DNA of 64,000 nt from Thunnus maccoyii (lineage: Eukaryota > Chordata > Actinopteri > Scombriformes > Scombridae). Positions within the stretch are counted from its first letter, which is position 1. The number at the start of each line of letters is the position of its first letter. Below the pieces are notes generated by a model, which saw only the letters and a program-made list of their open reading frames with translations, was not told the DNA's origin and made no database searches. Positions 11,924 through 24,227 of the stretch are shown here, piece by piece. The stretch lies in assembly GCF_910596095.1 (NCBI RefSeq), contig NC_056550.1, forward strand, positions 12,631,001 through 12,695,000. Direction: 5' to 3'. The translations under genes were made by a program, and so were the position numbers.

Positions 11924-13568
11924 GAGGAATATTTGAGCATAGACTATATTACATATTCATTAACATGTCTTCGAACACACATATGTGTAGTATGTTTGTT
12001 TTAACCTAAATCTAGGTAATGAATGGTCTCTGTTTATCTGTGTTTTTTTGTACAACGCTGCATATTTTCACCTACAGAAGGAGAAATCTTGTAGATACTG
12101 TTGCTCATTTGGTTCAGATACCCACTGGGATGTATTTATTCAAAACAGGTTTTAATGAAGTCTCAGTGGTAACATTTCATGCATCCAAATTGCACCCAGC
12201 ATTTTAACTTAATCTTACGTGACACAATTTTACATACTCACACTGTTTTTTTTTCTTTTTGATGATGTTGGTGGTATTCTGATTCTGATATATGCTAATT
12301 ATGTTTAATTTCCATAAAACAGGACTGCAATCTATGTGCTGCTGCTTGTGTTTTGTAGTGGATCAGACTGTTAAGAGCTTTTTGTATGATTTCAGGACTG
12401 AGAGTTCATCTGGAAGATTTGCTGAAGGTTGCAAACCTTACTTTGCTCCTGCACTCACACCCCCACTAACACATGACCATGACCTTTTATACGGCTACAT
12501 AAATGTATGTAGAGACACGTTATTTATGCCACAATACCTCAATGCACATATGTTCTCTACCACATAGTCACTCTTTCTTTCATACACACAACACACACAA
12601 AGACCAAACAGCATTTATCAGCAGCCAGAATGTTGACAGAAAGTAAACAGCACTGCCTCTATCAGCCGATGTGTATCAGGGCTGCTGGGACCCCATTCAT
12701 TCCCATTATCAGTGATTACCACCACTGAGTGCTCTTCCTCCCCCTGATTTTTATCTGTGCTTGCGAGCCAAAAGATCTCTATCAGACACCACAGTAACTA
12801 CTGCTTAAGATATGAATGTTCACACTGTGTGTCATCATTTATCATTATCTATAAATGCATAGGTGCACTAAGAGGGTGAGGTGGGATGGCTGGGTGATAA
12901 TGCTGCCGAGATGGGCAAATCATTCTAAAAAATAGACTCTGCTGTGGACTTAAATGTGGACATTTGCAGGACCTTTTGCACATGTTATTCCCATTTCACT
13001 GTTTCATTTGCTATATTACTAGAAAAATATTAAAAAATATTGAGGCGCTTTTCTCCAGTGTAGTGGAATATGGTTTATACTGAGCACGTACTACACAGGA
13101 CTGGGGACTGCGGGGTCCAATAGAAGAAGCTAGTTTTTACTGATAGCCTGGGACCATGGATGAGTAACTTTCAGAGAAAGAGATGGAGAGTCATGCTTGT
13201 GAATAAAACTGTCCTTCCAGTCTCTTCATAATTTTGAATGGGAACCCCTGCGCATCCTGGAAAACATGGCCATCTCAGAGAAGGTGAGATGGATCAGGCT
13301 GACTGACACACTGATTACCCTTGACAGTGTTGTAAAGAAAAGAAGTTTCAGCAACAAATAAGAAAATGTGAGGACATTTTGATTTAAAAAAAGGAGATCA
13401 GGGATCAGGGATAACAGATTTATATAATATAATATAATATATGATATTATGTTATTCTCTATTTAAAATATATAATATTTATAAATGACACTGCATGTAT
13501 TTTTTGAGACACCGGCAGTAGTCAAGAACACTATGACAAAAGACCATCTGTTGTTCGTAGCTATATTA

Positions 13569-13569
<1 letters not shown>

Positions 13570-13624
<55 letters not shown>
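13570..13624. repeat. (CA)n microsatellite
   Basis: Uninterrupted CA dinucleotides, about 27 units. Confidence 0.97.
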
Positions 13625-13627
<3 letters not shown>

Positions 13628-16600
13628 GATGTGCATTCAGTCAGTTAACTCAGCAACTTTACTGACTGATAGACTTTCTCTTAAATTTTCCTAATCTTCC
13701 TGCTTTTTACCCATTAAGGTTTTGTATCAACCTCTTTACAAACTGATTACATCCATTATTGTCAATGCAGATGGTTGTATGAGTATCCATCTACAAGTCA
13801 GCATATGGAGCAAGGGCACATTGCTCTTTTATCCTCTTAGCCAGCACTTAGTGACAGACACACATAGATGTGCACACCCACATACACAGATGTGTAGATA
13901 AGTCTGTCCTATCCTTACTTTTTCTCAGAGACCTTTACTTTCCCCTTAGGTTTTTGCTCTCTCTTACTTTTTGCTTTCTTTAACAGACTAATGGGAGAGA
14001 TAAAAACAAGGTACAGTGGGCACCATCTCAATCCATCTCCATAAATGACACAATTAGCATACACATCTTTTTCTGCAGTCAGAAGCACAGATGCTTCTTA
14101 TATCAGTTAGATTAAACAATATAAATTTTTCAACAAAAATATGCCTAAACAATGTGTGTGTGTGTGTGTGTTTGGAGGGGGGGTTGCATTTACTGCTGAA
14201 TTATGTAAAAAACAAAAACAAAAAAACAAAACAAAACAAAAAAACGGGGGTGATAATAATGAAATCTGTGCAGCCTTTCTCCTGTCATGAAGTAAGATGC
14301 ATACAGCTAAACCCAACAGTCCACCTGATATAAAGCAGGAAGCTAGTAATGTAAGCATGGGACAGATAATGATTAAGTTAAGCATCATTTCAGCATCATT
14401 TCATTGGAGCAGACAAACTTTTCTTATGAAATGCTAAGTAGCATTGATAAGCAACAATTTGACCATATAGACTGTAAGTTGGCAATAAGTGTGGCAGAGT
14501 GCAGCAGCACAGAAAACCGTAAAGCAGGAGTTCAGCAATTTATGACACAGAGAACAGTGAAGCAAGCTGTCACATACACCCACTGCTTTCTGTTGAAATA
14601 TTTCTTGAATGGTTAGTTGAACATGAAGTGTGCAGAGAAAATGGAAATGTGACAACCTATCATACAAGACAAAAGCCATCGGTTTCCCATGATGCCAATA
14701 TTACTGGGAAATGATTATGTGAATGAGCTGTGCGCAAGACAAATCCCTAAAGCCAATATACAATATTATACTCTGCTCGAAACCTGTTTGACAGTGAGAT
14801 GAAAGAAACCCTCACGCCCACACCATAACAACAGGGGGTAGTATGCCACAAAACCTTTTCAGACCTTAACTCCTAATATGCCAATATGAGTTCCTATTAC
14901 GTTCATATTTCACCACGACTTAAATCATCAGCATGAAAGCATTATATTGTAAGTGCAAAACAACAACAGGAGAAAAAGGAAGCTCAGTCACAATAAGAGG
15001 TAATTCACAGTTATTGTGGAACATTGAATCCCACAGTGAGAGTTCAAGGCTCTGCAGGGTTCCATAGACAACAATTTGCTCAATTTTACTGTTATTACAT
15101 TTAAAACAAATTAGCACAATAAGTGAGAGAAAATGTAATGGTAGGAAAAGGTTTTTATATCTTTGTATTCCCAGCCACATCAGAGTTCTCACTCCTGCAC
15201 TTATGTCTCACTTTAAAATCTACATGCACAGTGGACTGTCTGATGATTGGAGTATTGACATACTGTAAAATGACATAAAAAAATGTGTATACTAATCTTC
15301 TAGTTCATAAAGGATTATGTCCCACATTCTTTTTAGAAATATCCATCAACTGTGAGTTAATCTGACCAGGCACACAAACACATACGCAGACAGACAGTCC
15401 GACACACTGTAGAGTGAGGGGTTCAAGGGTTAACAAGCATTACATACACGGTCATAAATACAAGAGAGAAGGGAGGAGGTTAGAGGGATTTATGTAGCTA
15501 TAACATCTATTCATCTGTGTCTATCACTAAGACAAATAATGACTGACCTTCCACCCATCCAATGGCTACAGCAGATGGACAGAATGAATTGCTATACAAA
15601 CAGCACATCCCTCATCGCTCGTGACAAGTAAAGACACTATACTGTAATGAAATTGTAGGCAAACATAAATCTATAATATATGAGTGTTATAATAAGTTCA
15701 GAGGATACCACGTTGCAGTTCTGTTGTTATATTGCAGTCTGATGTCCAATTTCCTTTTATGGTGGTAGTCTGGTGGCTGAGGTTTCTTTTAGTACTTTGT
15801 TAAGGGTTGGAAATAGAAGGATTTTATTGCAGTGGTACATTAATGCAGCTCTTTTATATGCCGCAGTGAAAGTAACATCTACAAATTCTGCTGCGGCTTA
15901 ATGATTACTATCTCCCATTTTAGCTCTGTATTTTACATCTCACACTGCAAATCTTACTCTTCCCTTCTCTTTCGTTCAGCGTTAGTTCCTTTGACCTTTG
16001 CGTCCATCATCTTACTCACCTCCTGTACATCAAATCAATTCCTGCGAGTGTGTTTTTTTGTACTGTATGTACTTTTGGCTGCTCAGTGCACAATCTCCCA
16101 AATGACTTGACCTCCATAAATGATAAAACGAGCTTAGATAAAAAAGGGAAAATGTAATATTTGTATAGAAGTGCATTAAAGATGTCATGATACCCGTGAG
16201 ACTCCTGTCATTCTTTCTCTTTCACTCCTCCTCTCCCCCTGGCCTACCCATAAATAACAAATAAGAAAAGAAGAAACATATACAGTAGAGCTAAAAACAC
16301 AGAGTCATAAATACAAAGAACAGCCACTGCCATTAAAACACCCAAGAGAAAGAATTTGCCATTCCAATGCATAGCCCCTGCCCCTTACCTCCAATCCCCC
16401 TCATCACAGAAGAGGTCCTCTGAGACTGGAGGAACATCTGCGTGAAAGCCCCGTGATCTAACCCAAGAGACTCAGCCTGACTTAGTCTATCCTGGCCTTA
16501 TATCCATAAATGGTGCAAATTATACCAATGGCAGAGGCCACATCATGGAGTTTACATTAACCTGTGCACTCTGTGTTGCTAAGGAGTGCCCTATGCTGTT

Positions 16601-16736
16601 ATGATATGACAGTGGAGTCATGTAGACTGTATCATGTTCTGGCTCAATGGCTTCAAGTTGAATGATGTTGTGGCTGGATCCAAATGGAAATATTTGAATG
16701 TGGACATATGAGAGACTCACAGCCTATTGTGATATT

Positions 16737-16905
16737 AATATGCATGCTCGAGAAACATAGCACACACATATGACATGGTAAGGACACATATGTATGCATG
16801 CATATGCATACAAATGAATATGCATGAACTGCGCCGATACACAAGCCTTTTTTTCATACGCATCAATGCATGCTTGCATGCATGCGCACATGTGGGGACT
16901 CACAC
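16737..16905. repeat. ATGCATGC-rich, alternating purine–pyrimidine patch
   Basis: Repeated ATGCATGC, GCATATGC and TGCATGCA words, self-complementary and alternating purine–pyrimidine, followed by (CA)n. Such sequence can adopt Z-DNA or small cruciforms. Confidence 0.55.
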
Positions 16906-17386
16906 ACACACATACATTTACATTTACAATATACTCAAATGTGGCACACATACATGATTAATTGTGTGCTACTTGATATAATGCAACAGCGCTATCTTCT
17001 GTCCTGAAGAAAAACTGCATGACTGCAGCAAATTGACTCAGTGTGAACAAGTGTTGCTCTCTGTTTCTTTTCTTCTCTCCTCTCACTGATGGTAATCTGC
17101 TCATTCATATGAATCAATATTTATTCATCTGATCCAATGAGCATGGTCAATAACACTTGAACATGTGTGCTTGTATATGTGTGTGTGTGCTCACTTTAGA
17201 GTTCATGAATAACCCACCCACGTGTATAAGGCTGTGAGCCTGAGGTTTCTGTAGCTTCATGACCAATATTTCAGAAAAACGCCTCTTTCAGCCCACGCTC
17301 TCTCTCTTCTCTTTACTTTCTCTGTTTTTCACTGCAATCCTCACCTTACCCTTGCCCTTAATCATTCCCTCTTCTAAGCACACTCA

Positions 17387-17389
<3 letters not shown>

Positions 17390-17446
<57 letters not shown>
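17390..17446. repeat. (CA)n microsatellite
   Basis: Uninterrupted CA dinucleotides, about 28 units, inside a pyrimidine-rich tract. Confidence 0.97.
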
Positions 17447-18688
17447 ATCTTGCTTAAATCTCTTGCTCATCCTCCTATATCTTTTCCATTCAATCTCCCC
17501 TTATCACAGCTGTGTTTCTCTTCCCACCCTCTCCCACATATCCTTCCACCCTCTGTGTTTCTCGATCTCTGTCCGTCTCCTCACTCCTCCCCTGGCATCT
17601 CCCTCCACCTCTCTCTGCCTCTGTCTGACGTCATAGCAACCGCAGTGTAAGATCCAGGGCTTGCTGGACAGTGCACATCACTCCATCAAAAAATTATGAA
17701 GACAGCCAGACAGATGAGCACTAGAGGAGGTGGAAGGAGGAGGCAGAGAGGGACAAACCGTGCCACACCCACACCCTCTGATGTGTAGGACCGGTGCACT
17801 ATTAAGGCTTTGTGGCCGGCAAGCTGTGGGCAAGGTCGACTTTAGGCTGCAGCATTTTAATGATGTGACTCATTGTGGCATGGTGCAGTAAACTGAGCAT
17901 GCAAGCAGTGCAAGAGGGTTGGAATGACCAAAGCAGCATCATTCTGATGTGTCAGAAGGCAGAGGCAGAAGGGAACATTTTAAAGGAAGAGAGAGATTGA
18001 GGGAAGGCTATGTAAGGTGAAAGAGATTTTGGGGGGAAAATTATAAAGTAACTTTTCACTGTATGTAAGACACGATGGAGTAAAAATGGAGGAAGAATGT
18101 AGGAAATGAGGGATGAATTGATATGAAGGTAAAGCCAGAGACACAAGTGATTAGCATAAAGGGTTATTGGCTCCTGAGTCAGGAGGCTATACAACATGTC
18201 TTTTCATGTACATGTGTACACAAACACACACACATCCACACACACAATCTTATCTTTTAAAACAAGTAGTCAAAATGCAGTCTCTCTCACTGCAAAATTT
18301 TCAGCTCAAGCATCAAAGCTACTGTCACGCATGAATCCTCTGTGAGATAGGAGAAAAGCTTATTATTGGGATCTAATGCCCATTTACAGGCTGACTTCCA
18401 CTGTACCCTAACTAACGTGAGATAACACATGGTACTTTCCCTTAAGGCTAGTTTGTGCAACAAGAGCAACCAAGACTGCAATTATAATATCTTTAGGTGT
18501 GTGTGTGTGTGTGTGTTGTGTGTGGAGGTGGAGGATGGAGGTAGCTTGTGGGGGCTGTAATAAAGGGAACATATACAGTATGCTCTAAGGTCTCTCTTTC
18601 AGTGGCTGAACTATGATGAATATGCCAATGTGAAGAAGGCTGTGCAATCACAACACAAGAGACATGTTGTTGAGCAATAGTGTAAAAG

Positions 18689-18732
18689 CATTATGTTGTA
18701 TCAATCATTGTTTTAATTGATACAACATAATG
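18689..18732. repeat. Perfect 17-bp hairpin
   Basis: CATTATGTTGTATCAAT at 18689-18705 is followed by a 10-base spacer and its exact reverse complement at 18716-18732. It may be the fused ends of a small DNA transposon or simply a hairpin. Confidence 0.8.
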
Positions 18733-19319
18733 ATTGCAAAATTCATTATTTTGAAAAAGATTCAATGTTGCAACCTAATTCTTCTATTTCTGTTATTTTC
18801 TTTTATTTTCATATCCAGGAAAAACCAAGCAAACATATCTTCCTGTTTGATTTAATAATTTAATATGTTGGTTAATTTAATATTTGTGGGTCACATGCTC
18901 AGTCTTAGGGGTAAGCGAAGAAAGTATGCCAGTATCATTGGTTAATACTAATTAATAATATTTGATAATATAGTTATTTTGTTGGCATGTGAACCTTTTA
19001 GATAAAAACCTTATCATGAAATGATCAAAGACCAAACAATAAAACAGATTTTTTTTTTTTGCTCTTAGGGAAACATCGTAAAAAGGCATCGCTCAAAAGG
19101 TTGAAGTGTCAATTAAAATAGCAAAATAAACAGACAAGTAACAGCCATCAATACAGACTTAGACTCCCATGACCATCTGTTTTGTTGGCGATAAACTGTC
19201 CTGATGGTGCTGCTGCTTTAATTTCACATTATGATTAATACTGTTGTGAATCGTGACTGGTTGGTTTTCGTGCTGGATGAATGAGGTAAAGGCCGAGAGA
19301 AATAATGAATGAACGGAAC

Positions 19320-19602
19320 AAATAAACGTCGTGTGCCTACGTCATCCATTGCTGCGCGGAAGGATATTTTCAGTAAATAGTGTAGTTCCGGGATGTGGAA
19401 CTACTTCTCCGGATGGAAAAGGAAAACCGTGAGAAGCGCAAGGATACAACGGAGCTACACGTCGCTAGCAGGTGCACAACGCAGGGAATTCACAAATACA
19501 GGACGAAAGATGGCATAGCATATGGTGTTTTCCCGTTTCCAGCGACAGAAGACACGTCTGCCATAAACCACAACCGTGTGCTTTCACTAGAATAATGTCA
19601 CA
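19320..19602 (+). promoter_or_regulatory. sgsm3: Probable sgsm3 promoter and non-coding first exon
   Basis: This is a local CpG-rich island in otherwise AT-rich DNA. It has a CRE-like half site (TACGTCA near 19338), GGAA/TTCC ETS-like cores and no obvious TATA box. It ends in a good splice donor, ACA|GTAAGT, with the GT at 19603. The next + strand acceptor that leads into sgsm3 is near 24144, upstream of the ATG-bearing exon (about 24145-24234). A non-coding first exon here with a roughly 4.5-kb first intron is therefore plausible. The link is inferred, as no transcript evidence is available to me. A 66-residue open frame in the same stretch (19395-19595) is not recognisable as protein. Confidence 0.5.
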
Positions 19603-21170
19603 GTAAGTGAAGCTAACAGGCTGTTGCACACCGTGGTATGTAACTGTTAGCTTTATGCTAATGTTAGCATGTATAATGGCTAACAGCTGACAACTTAGAA
19701 TGAATACATTACAGGCTCCTGAGACGGGTGTTAGCTGTTTTACCAGTTCGTATGCAAAGCTTATTATCGTGCTGTGTGTTTTATGTAGTAACATGTGTAA
19801 GAACATTTAAATGCAGTCGACCAAACATATTGCCATTGAAAAATTAAGTATTGCTCATTATACAGTCTTTTGGCTGTAACTGACGTCAGCCGGGGGTTTG
19901 ACGTAGTTTTGCTAATGATGAACATATGCTGTCTATAGGGTCGTGACCGTCATAATGTAACGCCAAGTGAGCAGAATACTTTGCTAACACCTGAGTTGAT
20001 ATTTTGCTTTATCATGTGTGCATGCCACCTTCAAACGACTGCTTTAAGAGTGACACCTTAAAAGCTAATGAATGATGCCGTTTATAGAAAAAAAAAAAAC
20101 TACCATAATTGCTACATCCTAACATGTGCTGCTCTGCTGTGTGTACTCTAACCACTAATGCCAAATTCAGTAGAGTCACTTGTTGCTGTATGTAATCTAA
20201 TGTCGTATGGCTTGTTGCAAATAAATCTGTGGTACAGAAGGCTGCACAGCTTTAAAGTAGAGCTGTAAGTTGTTATAAAACCTCCTTCCCCCTGCTGAAT
20301 GGTCTTTCTACCTCTAAGCTCTCTGTAAAGTTGTGGGTTTGGAGGGTTTTCCCCATATCTTCTTATTTCCCTGCTCTTGAGGAAGTGACAATCCAGTTAA
20401 CCACAGTGGCACATGCCTAGATGTGACGCGTGGCAGTGTGTGTGTGAGAGAGACGGAAAAAAACTGCCAAAGTGAACAAGGTCCTGTCTGTCATTATTCA
20501 GCCAAAGCTAACTTGGCGGGGAATGAGGCAGTAATTCTTAAGCATACATGGCAGTGTAGGTGGGCGTATTCACAGGAGGAGAACATGAGTCACCATTGTT
20601 GGGGTTACTGTGAAGAACAACTGGAGGAGGTGTTTGGGTAGGGGAGGGGGTATCAGCTAGGCAGGCAGACAGGAAAACACTCCCAGTTAAGAAGGTAAAA
20701 ATAAAGATATGTTCCCACTGTTGTAAAAGGAATGGTTTACAATGTCCATACATGTGCCCTGTCTGTACAACAGGATGTAAATCTTTGCTTTTCTTCCAGT
20801 AGGGTGTTGACCAGTGTGTGCAAACATAGCTGAGCACAGTCTCAACAATGGAAATGGAGATCTCCTTTTGTTCAGAGAGAATTGGGAAGACTTTCTGTTA
20901 TAGGCCCAGCCAAGTCCTCTGCTAAGTCAACAGAAATTATTTGGTTTCTTCTTCTTTCTTTTTCATCCTTGGGAGAACATGAATAACAAGACTACTATAT
21001 GTAAAAATGTGTTAGGGCTCTTTTATGCAACTGACAACATTAACTGTAATGAATGGAGTTTGGTCTTCCAATGGATGGGTTTTTACTGTATTGCTTTGCT
21101 AGTGCGTTTCAATAGTGCGTTTCAGTGCAGTTTTCACACACCTTGATAGCAGAGACTTTATATATACATG

Positions 21171-21247
21171 ACAGTACCAGTCAAAAGTTTGGACCTTCCC
21201 ATTCACTTGAATGAGAAAGTATGTCCAAAATTTTTGACTGGTACTGT
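21171..21247. mobile_element. Tc1/mariner-type palindromic MITE remnant
   Basis: ACAGTACCAGTCAAAAGTTT at the left pairs with AAATTTTTGACTGGTACTGT at the right. Only about 37 bases lie between. The ACAGTACCAGTCAAAAGTTTGGAC text is a familiar terminal repeat of vertebrate Tc1-like elements. No transposase is present. Confidence 0.8.
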
Positions 21248-21290
21248 GTTTATGTGTATATCAACATATCTGTGTGTGGGGAAAAATACT

Positions 21291-21500
21291 AGAGCTGTAA
21301 TGATTGGTTGATCAGTTGATTGGCAGAAAATTTATCAGCAACTACTTTGATAGGTGAGTAATTATTTTGAGTCATTTTTTTAAGGAAAATGCCAAAATTC
21401 TCTTGTTACAGAAAAAAATTTCAGGTTTCTTTAGTCCTCTATGATAGTAATGAATGTCTGAATGTCTTTGGGTTGTGGACTGTTGGTTGGTTCTATTTTT
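21291..21500 (-). mobile_element. Fragment of a teleost MITE (AGAGCTGYAA family)
   Basis: Starts AGAGCTGTAATGATTGG and contains GCAGAAAAT, CAACTACTTTGAT and CTTTGGGTTGTGGACTG. The reverse complement of the element at 41182-41505 shows the same landmarks in the same order, so these are two copies in opposite orientation. The far end here runs into other sequence. Confidence 0.6.
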
Positions 21501-21730
21501 CTTAACTAGAGCCCAACTGATACTCAACTTTTGAGGCAGAAGAAACCAATATTCTAATTTGAGATTTAAAAAAAGAAAAGATAATATCTTATATTTTCTT
21601 TTCCATACTTTTTGGTGTGGAGTCTTCAAATTTGGCCATAATGATGAAAGATTTACTGAGGTACTCCAATATTTTTGATATGATAAAATGAAAAATATAT
21701 ACATATTCATATATAAGTATCATAGCCTAT

Positions 21731-21759
21731 AAGTTTAATGTATAGCCTACATTAAACTT
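21731..21759. repeat. Perfect 12-bp hairpin
   Basis: AAGTTTAATGTA, a 5-base loop (TAGCC), then the exact reverse complement TACATTAAACTT. Short and AT-rich; no function assigned. Confidence 0.75.
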
Positions 21760-22965
21760 AAAGAAGGGTCAAATATACATAAACATGCAGCCTATTAAAC
21801 ACTTATTTGCTGCAATCTCTTTTTCCATATCTGTCAACATATACCAAACCTACATGGTAAATCAGTATCTTCAGATAATAATGGCTGGCTTCTATTCTTG
21901 AGTTTATATAGGGTACTTAAAAGGTGATCTTAGCATATTACTCTGGGGCTTCAACTACAGAAACAGTTGATGCCCACACCTAGCTACCTGCATTTAGACT
22001 ATGGACATTCAACTTTCTCTCTGAAGTTTTTCAGATTTGCCATAATTCTTCTCAGTAGAGATCACCATACCTTCCATTGACTCAGAAATCAAGGATTAGA
22101 CATGAAAAACTGCTTTCTGTGCGCCAACACTCACTTTTGCAGCTGAATATTGCTGTTAGATTGTCAATATGTGCAACAGTTTGCAGTAGGGGTTCTGTCA
22201 TGTTGCCTTTCTTGGCAGGAGATTAAACTGTTCTTGTAAGAGAGTAGCTAAAATCCCAGGACTCCCCTGAGCTACACACAGAGCTAGCCTGAAAGTACTT
22301 GGCCATCCTCCAAACCTCAAATTGATTTCTCATCTCTCTTAAGTCCTAAATCCCTCTTCAGATGCCGCAAGCTTGCTGCTGGAATGAATCATTTTGGCGG
22401 GGTGTTTGCATGCTCGTGAGCCTCTTTTGCAGGTTATGGTTGTTATGCTGTGTCTATCTTTGTATGTTTGCTGGGGCTTACATGGCAAACAGTGTCCCCT
22501 CTTATGCTATACTGCGTATTTACATGTTTTCATTGTGATATTTTGGTGAAAGAGGAGAAACCGGAAGACTTTTGCAGGAATCTCTGGAGACTTTGTTGCC
22601 ACGGACACATCATAGTGATAGCCGTACTACACACAAATGTGAAACCAAGATGCCAGGATTTTATTAGCATCTAAATTCCCTCCCTCTGTGCTATGGCTTG
22701 ATTGATGTACAAGCTTTGGCTCTGAATCTAAAAAAATGGTGGTGACGCTCCAATAATCAGGGGATTGGTGATTATTCTGTGTGCTCAAAATTTATTTGGA
22801 CAGCTGCTCATTTGATGTGGGTATTTTGGATCTGCGGTCTTTGGCACTGACTTCCAGTTTAAATATGTGTTTCTATGCAGCATGTTATTCATAACTCTAC
22901 TATTCTGTGGTCATTCAAGTGCGTATGTTCCAGTGAGCCATAGACAATTTTCCACCCTAGTGGAC

Positions 22966-23007
22966 AATAAAGATATATTCTATTCTCTTCTATTCTGTCG
23001 TATCTAA
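22966..23007 (+). mobile_element. Retroposon 3' tail, GGACAATAAAGAT(ATTCT)n type
   Basis: GTGGACAATAAAGATATATT followed by a degenerate (TATTC)n tract. Fish non-LTR elements commonly end in an AATAAAG word followed by a short simple repeat like this. Only the tail is recognisable. Confidence 0.4.
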
Positions 23008-23457
23008 AATGGGACTCCATTTTACTGTTATTTTGAAGCTCGTTGGATGTCATGCCTGCTGATTTTTGCAGACAAAGGAATACTGACAGAGGAATTGTGA
23101 TCAAATAAAAACACACTATTAATAGGAGAAAGATCATGTTTTTTTTGGTGAGTTTGTGTGTTTATTACTCACCCTGCAAATAAAATGCTGTAAATATGAT
23201 TATAATTATCTAATTGTGGACAAGCCAGTAGAGCAATCTATTTGTTGACCGTCCATGTAGCCCTCACAAGAGGACTGTGCAGTGAAAGTTGCTTTCAGCG
23301 CCATATTCACAAAGCCTTATAGAGTTAAACCTAGTGGTGAAATTCTAGGACAATTACAGCAGTTGTGATGTACAAAGAGTCTTTGTTATGAATTTCTAGT
23401 TAATAGGTCTGTTTGTAAAATTTGCCCCAGGACCTGTACTGTCTAAAAATAGAACAT

Positions 23458-23460
<3 letters not shown>

Positions 23461-23488
<28 letters not shown>

Positions 23489-23489
23489 T

Positions 23490-23543
<54 letters not shown>
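23461..23543. repeat. Compound (CA)n microsatellite
   Basis: Two CA blocks separated by a repeated ATTAACACAC unit, suggesting a small duplication that included the unique flank. Confidence 0.95.
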
Positions 23544-23544
<1 letters not shown>

Positions 23545-24144
23545 AGTTAATCGAGTTAATTAGCCTCTGGTAAATACAGCAGTCATATGGCCAAGACAAG
23601 AGACACCAGAATATCCCTCTTTCTCTCTCTCTCAGCATCTTTTCCTCCCTCACTTACTGTAATTATACAGAACCTCTGAACCTCTCCATTCAGTCTTGTT
23701 AGAAGAAGGAGCTTTACTTTATGACAGGATTTTTGGATTTAAGTTTGGAATCTTTCTTCATTGTGAAGGTACTTGCATCATTTTTTAACAACAAACTGTT
23801 TTTAGGGCAAGAACAGGCAAGTTTAGAGAAAACACGCTGTAATAACTTGCAATCAAGACAGAAGAGGAAGTTGAGGCACAAACATAATATGAAGATTTTA
23901 AGATATTGCGTATCAAAAACTAAGTCAGTAATGTATGTGATGCTGACTAACCAGATGTGGTGCATTAACTACAATTACTGTATATAACATAGTACCTTTA
24001 TCCTCAGAGCTGTGCTATGCCTTACATTCACTGGTAAACACATGGAGTAGTTTGAATTTCAGTGTCCTCCTCAAGGAGACTCCTACATGCTGTTAGGAAT
24101 TGAACTACCAACCTTTTCTTTTCCTCTGTTTGTCTTTTCTACAG

Positions 24145-24227
24145 AGTGGCTACTATCTGCTGACCGTTTTTCTCCAGAGTGACTGTAGTCTTTCCGTGTA
24201 GAAGACATCACTCTACTACCCAGTACC
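24145..24227 (+). other. sgsm3: 5' UTR part of the first coding exon of sgsm3
   Basis: A pyrimidine-rich run ending in CTACAG at 24144 looks like a splice acceptor, and the sequence then runs straight into the sgsm3 ATG at 24228. The start context (ACC before ATG) is good. The exact 5' border is inferred from the acceptor consensus only. Confidence 0.55.

Larger units (their letters stand above)
6700..19300. other. Long gene-free intergenic stretch
   Basis: About 12.6 kb with no spliced or intact gene that I can support. Open frames here are short, lack protein-like composition, or are microsatellite translations. Recognisable contents are the CA/GT microsatellites, a MITE end near 10.6 kb, an ATGCATGC-rich patch near 16.8 kb, a pyrimidine tract at 17.3-17.6 kb and a perfect hairpin at 18.7 kb. 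It may hold regulatory DNA that I cannot recognise without alignments. Confidence 0.5.
19603..24144 (+). other. sgsm3: Probable first intron of sgsm3 with repeat debris
   Basis: If the first exon at about 19.3-19.6 kb is right, this is intron 1 (about 4.5 kb). It holds a CRE-like TGACGTCA near 19881, a Tc1-like palindrome (21171-21247), a MITE fragment (about 21291-21500), a LINE-type tail (about 22966-23007) and a (CA)n block (23461-23543). No protein-coding exon is seen. Confidence 0.45.

Noticed and set aside
19395..19595. 66-residue open frame in the CpG-rich patch
   Set aside because: No recognisable domain. A passing resemblance to the FP-containing part of a THAP domain is not supported by the required Cys/His pattern. 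Better explained as 5' UTR or promoter.
20423..20641. 72-residue open frame upstream of sgsm3, and a 99-residue frame on the other strand
   Set aside because: No homology that I recognise; both strands are open over the same bases and there are no matching splice sites leading into sgsm3.
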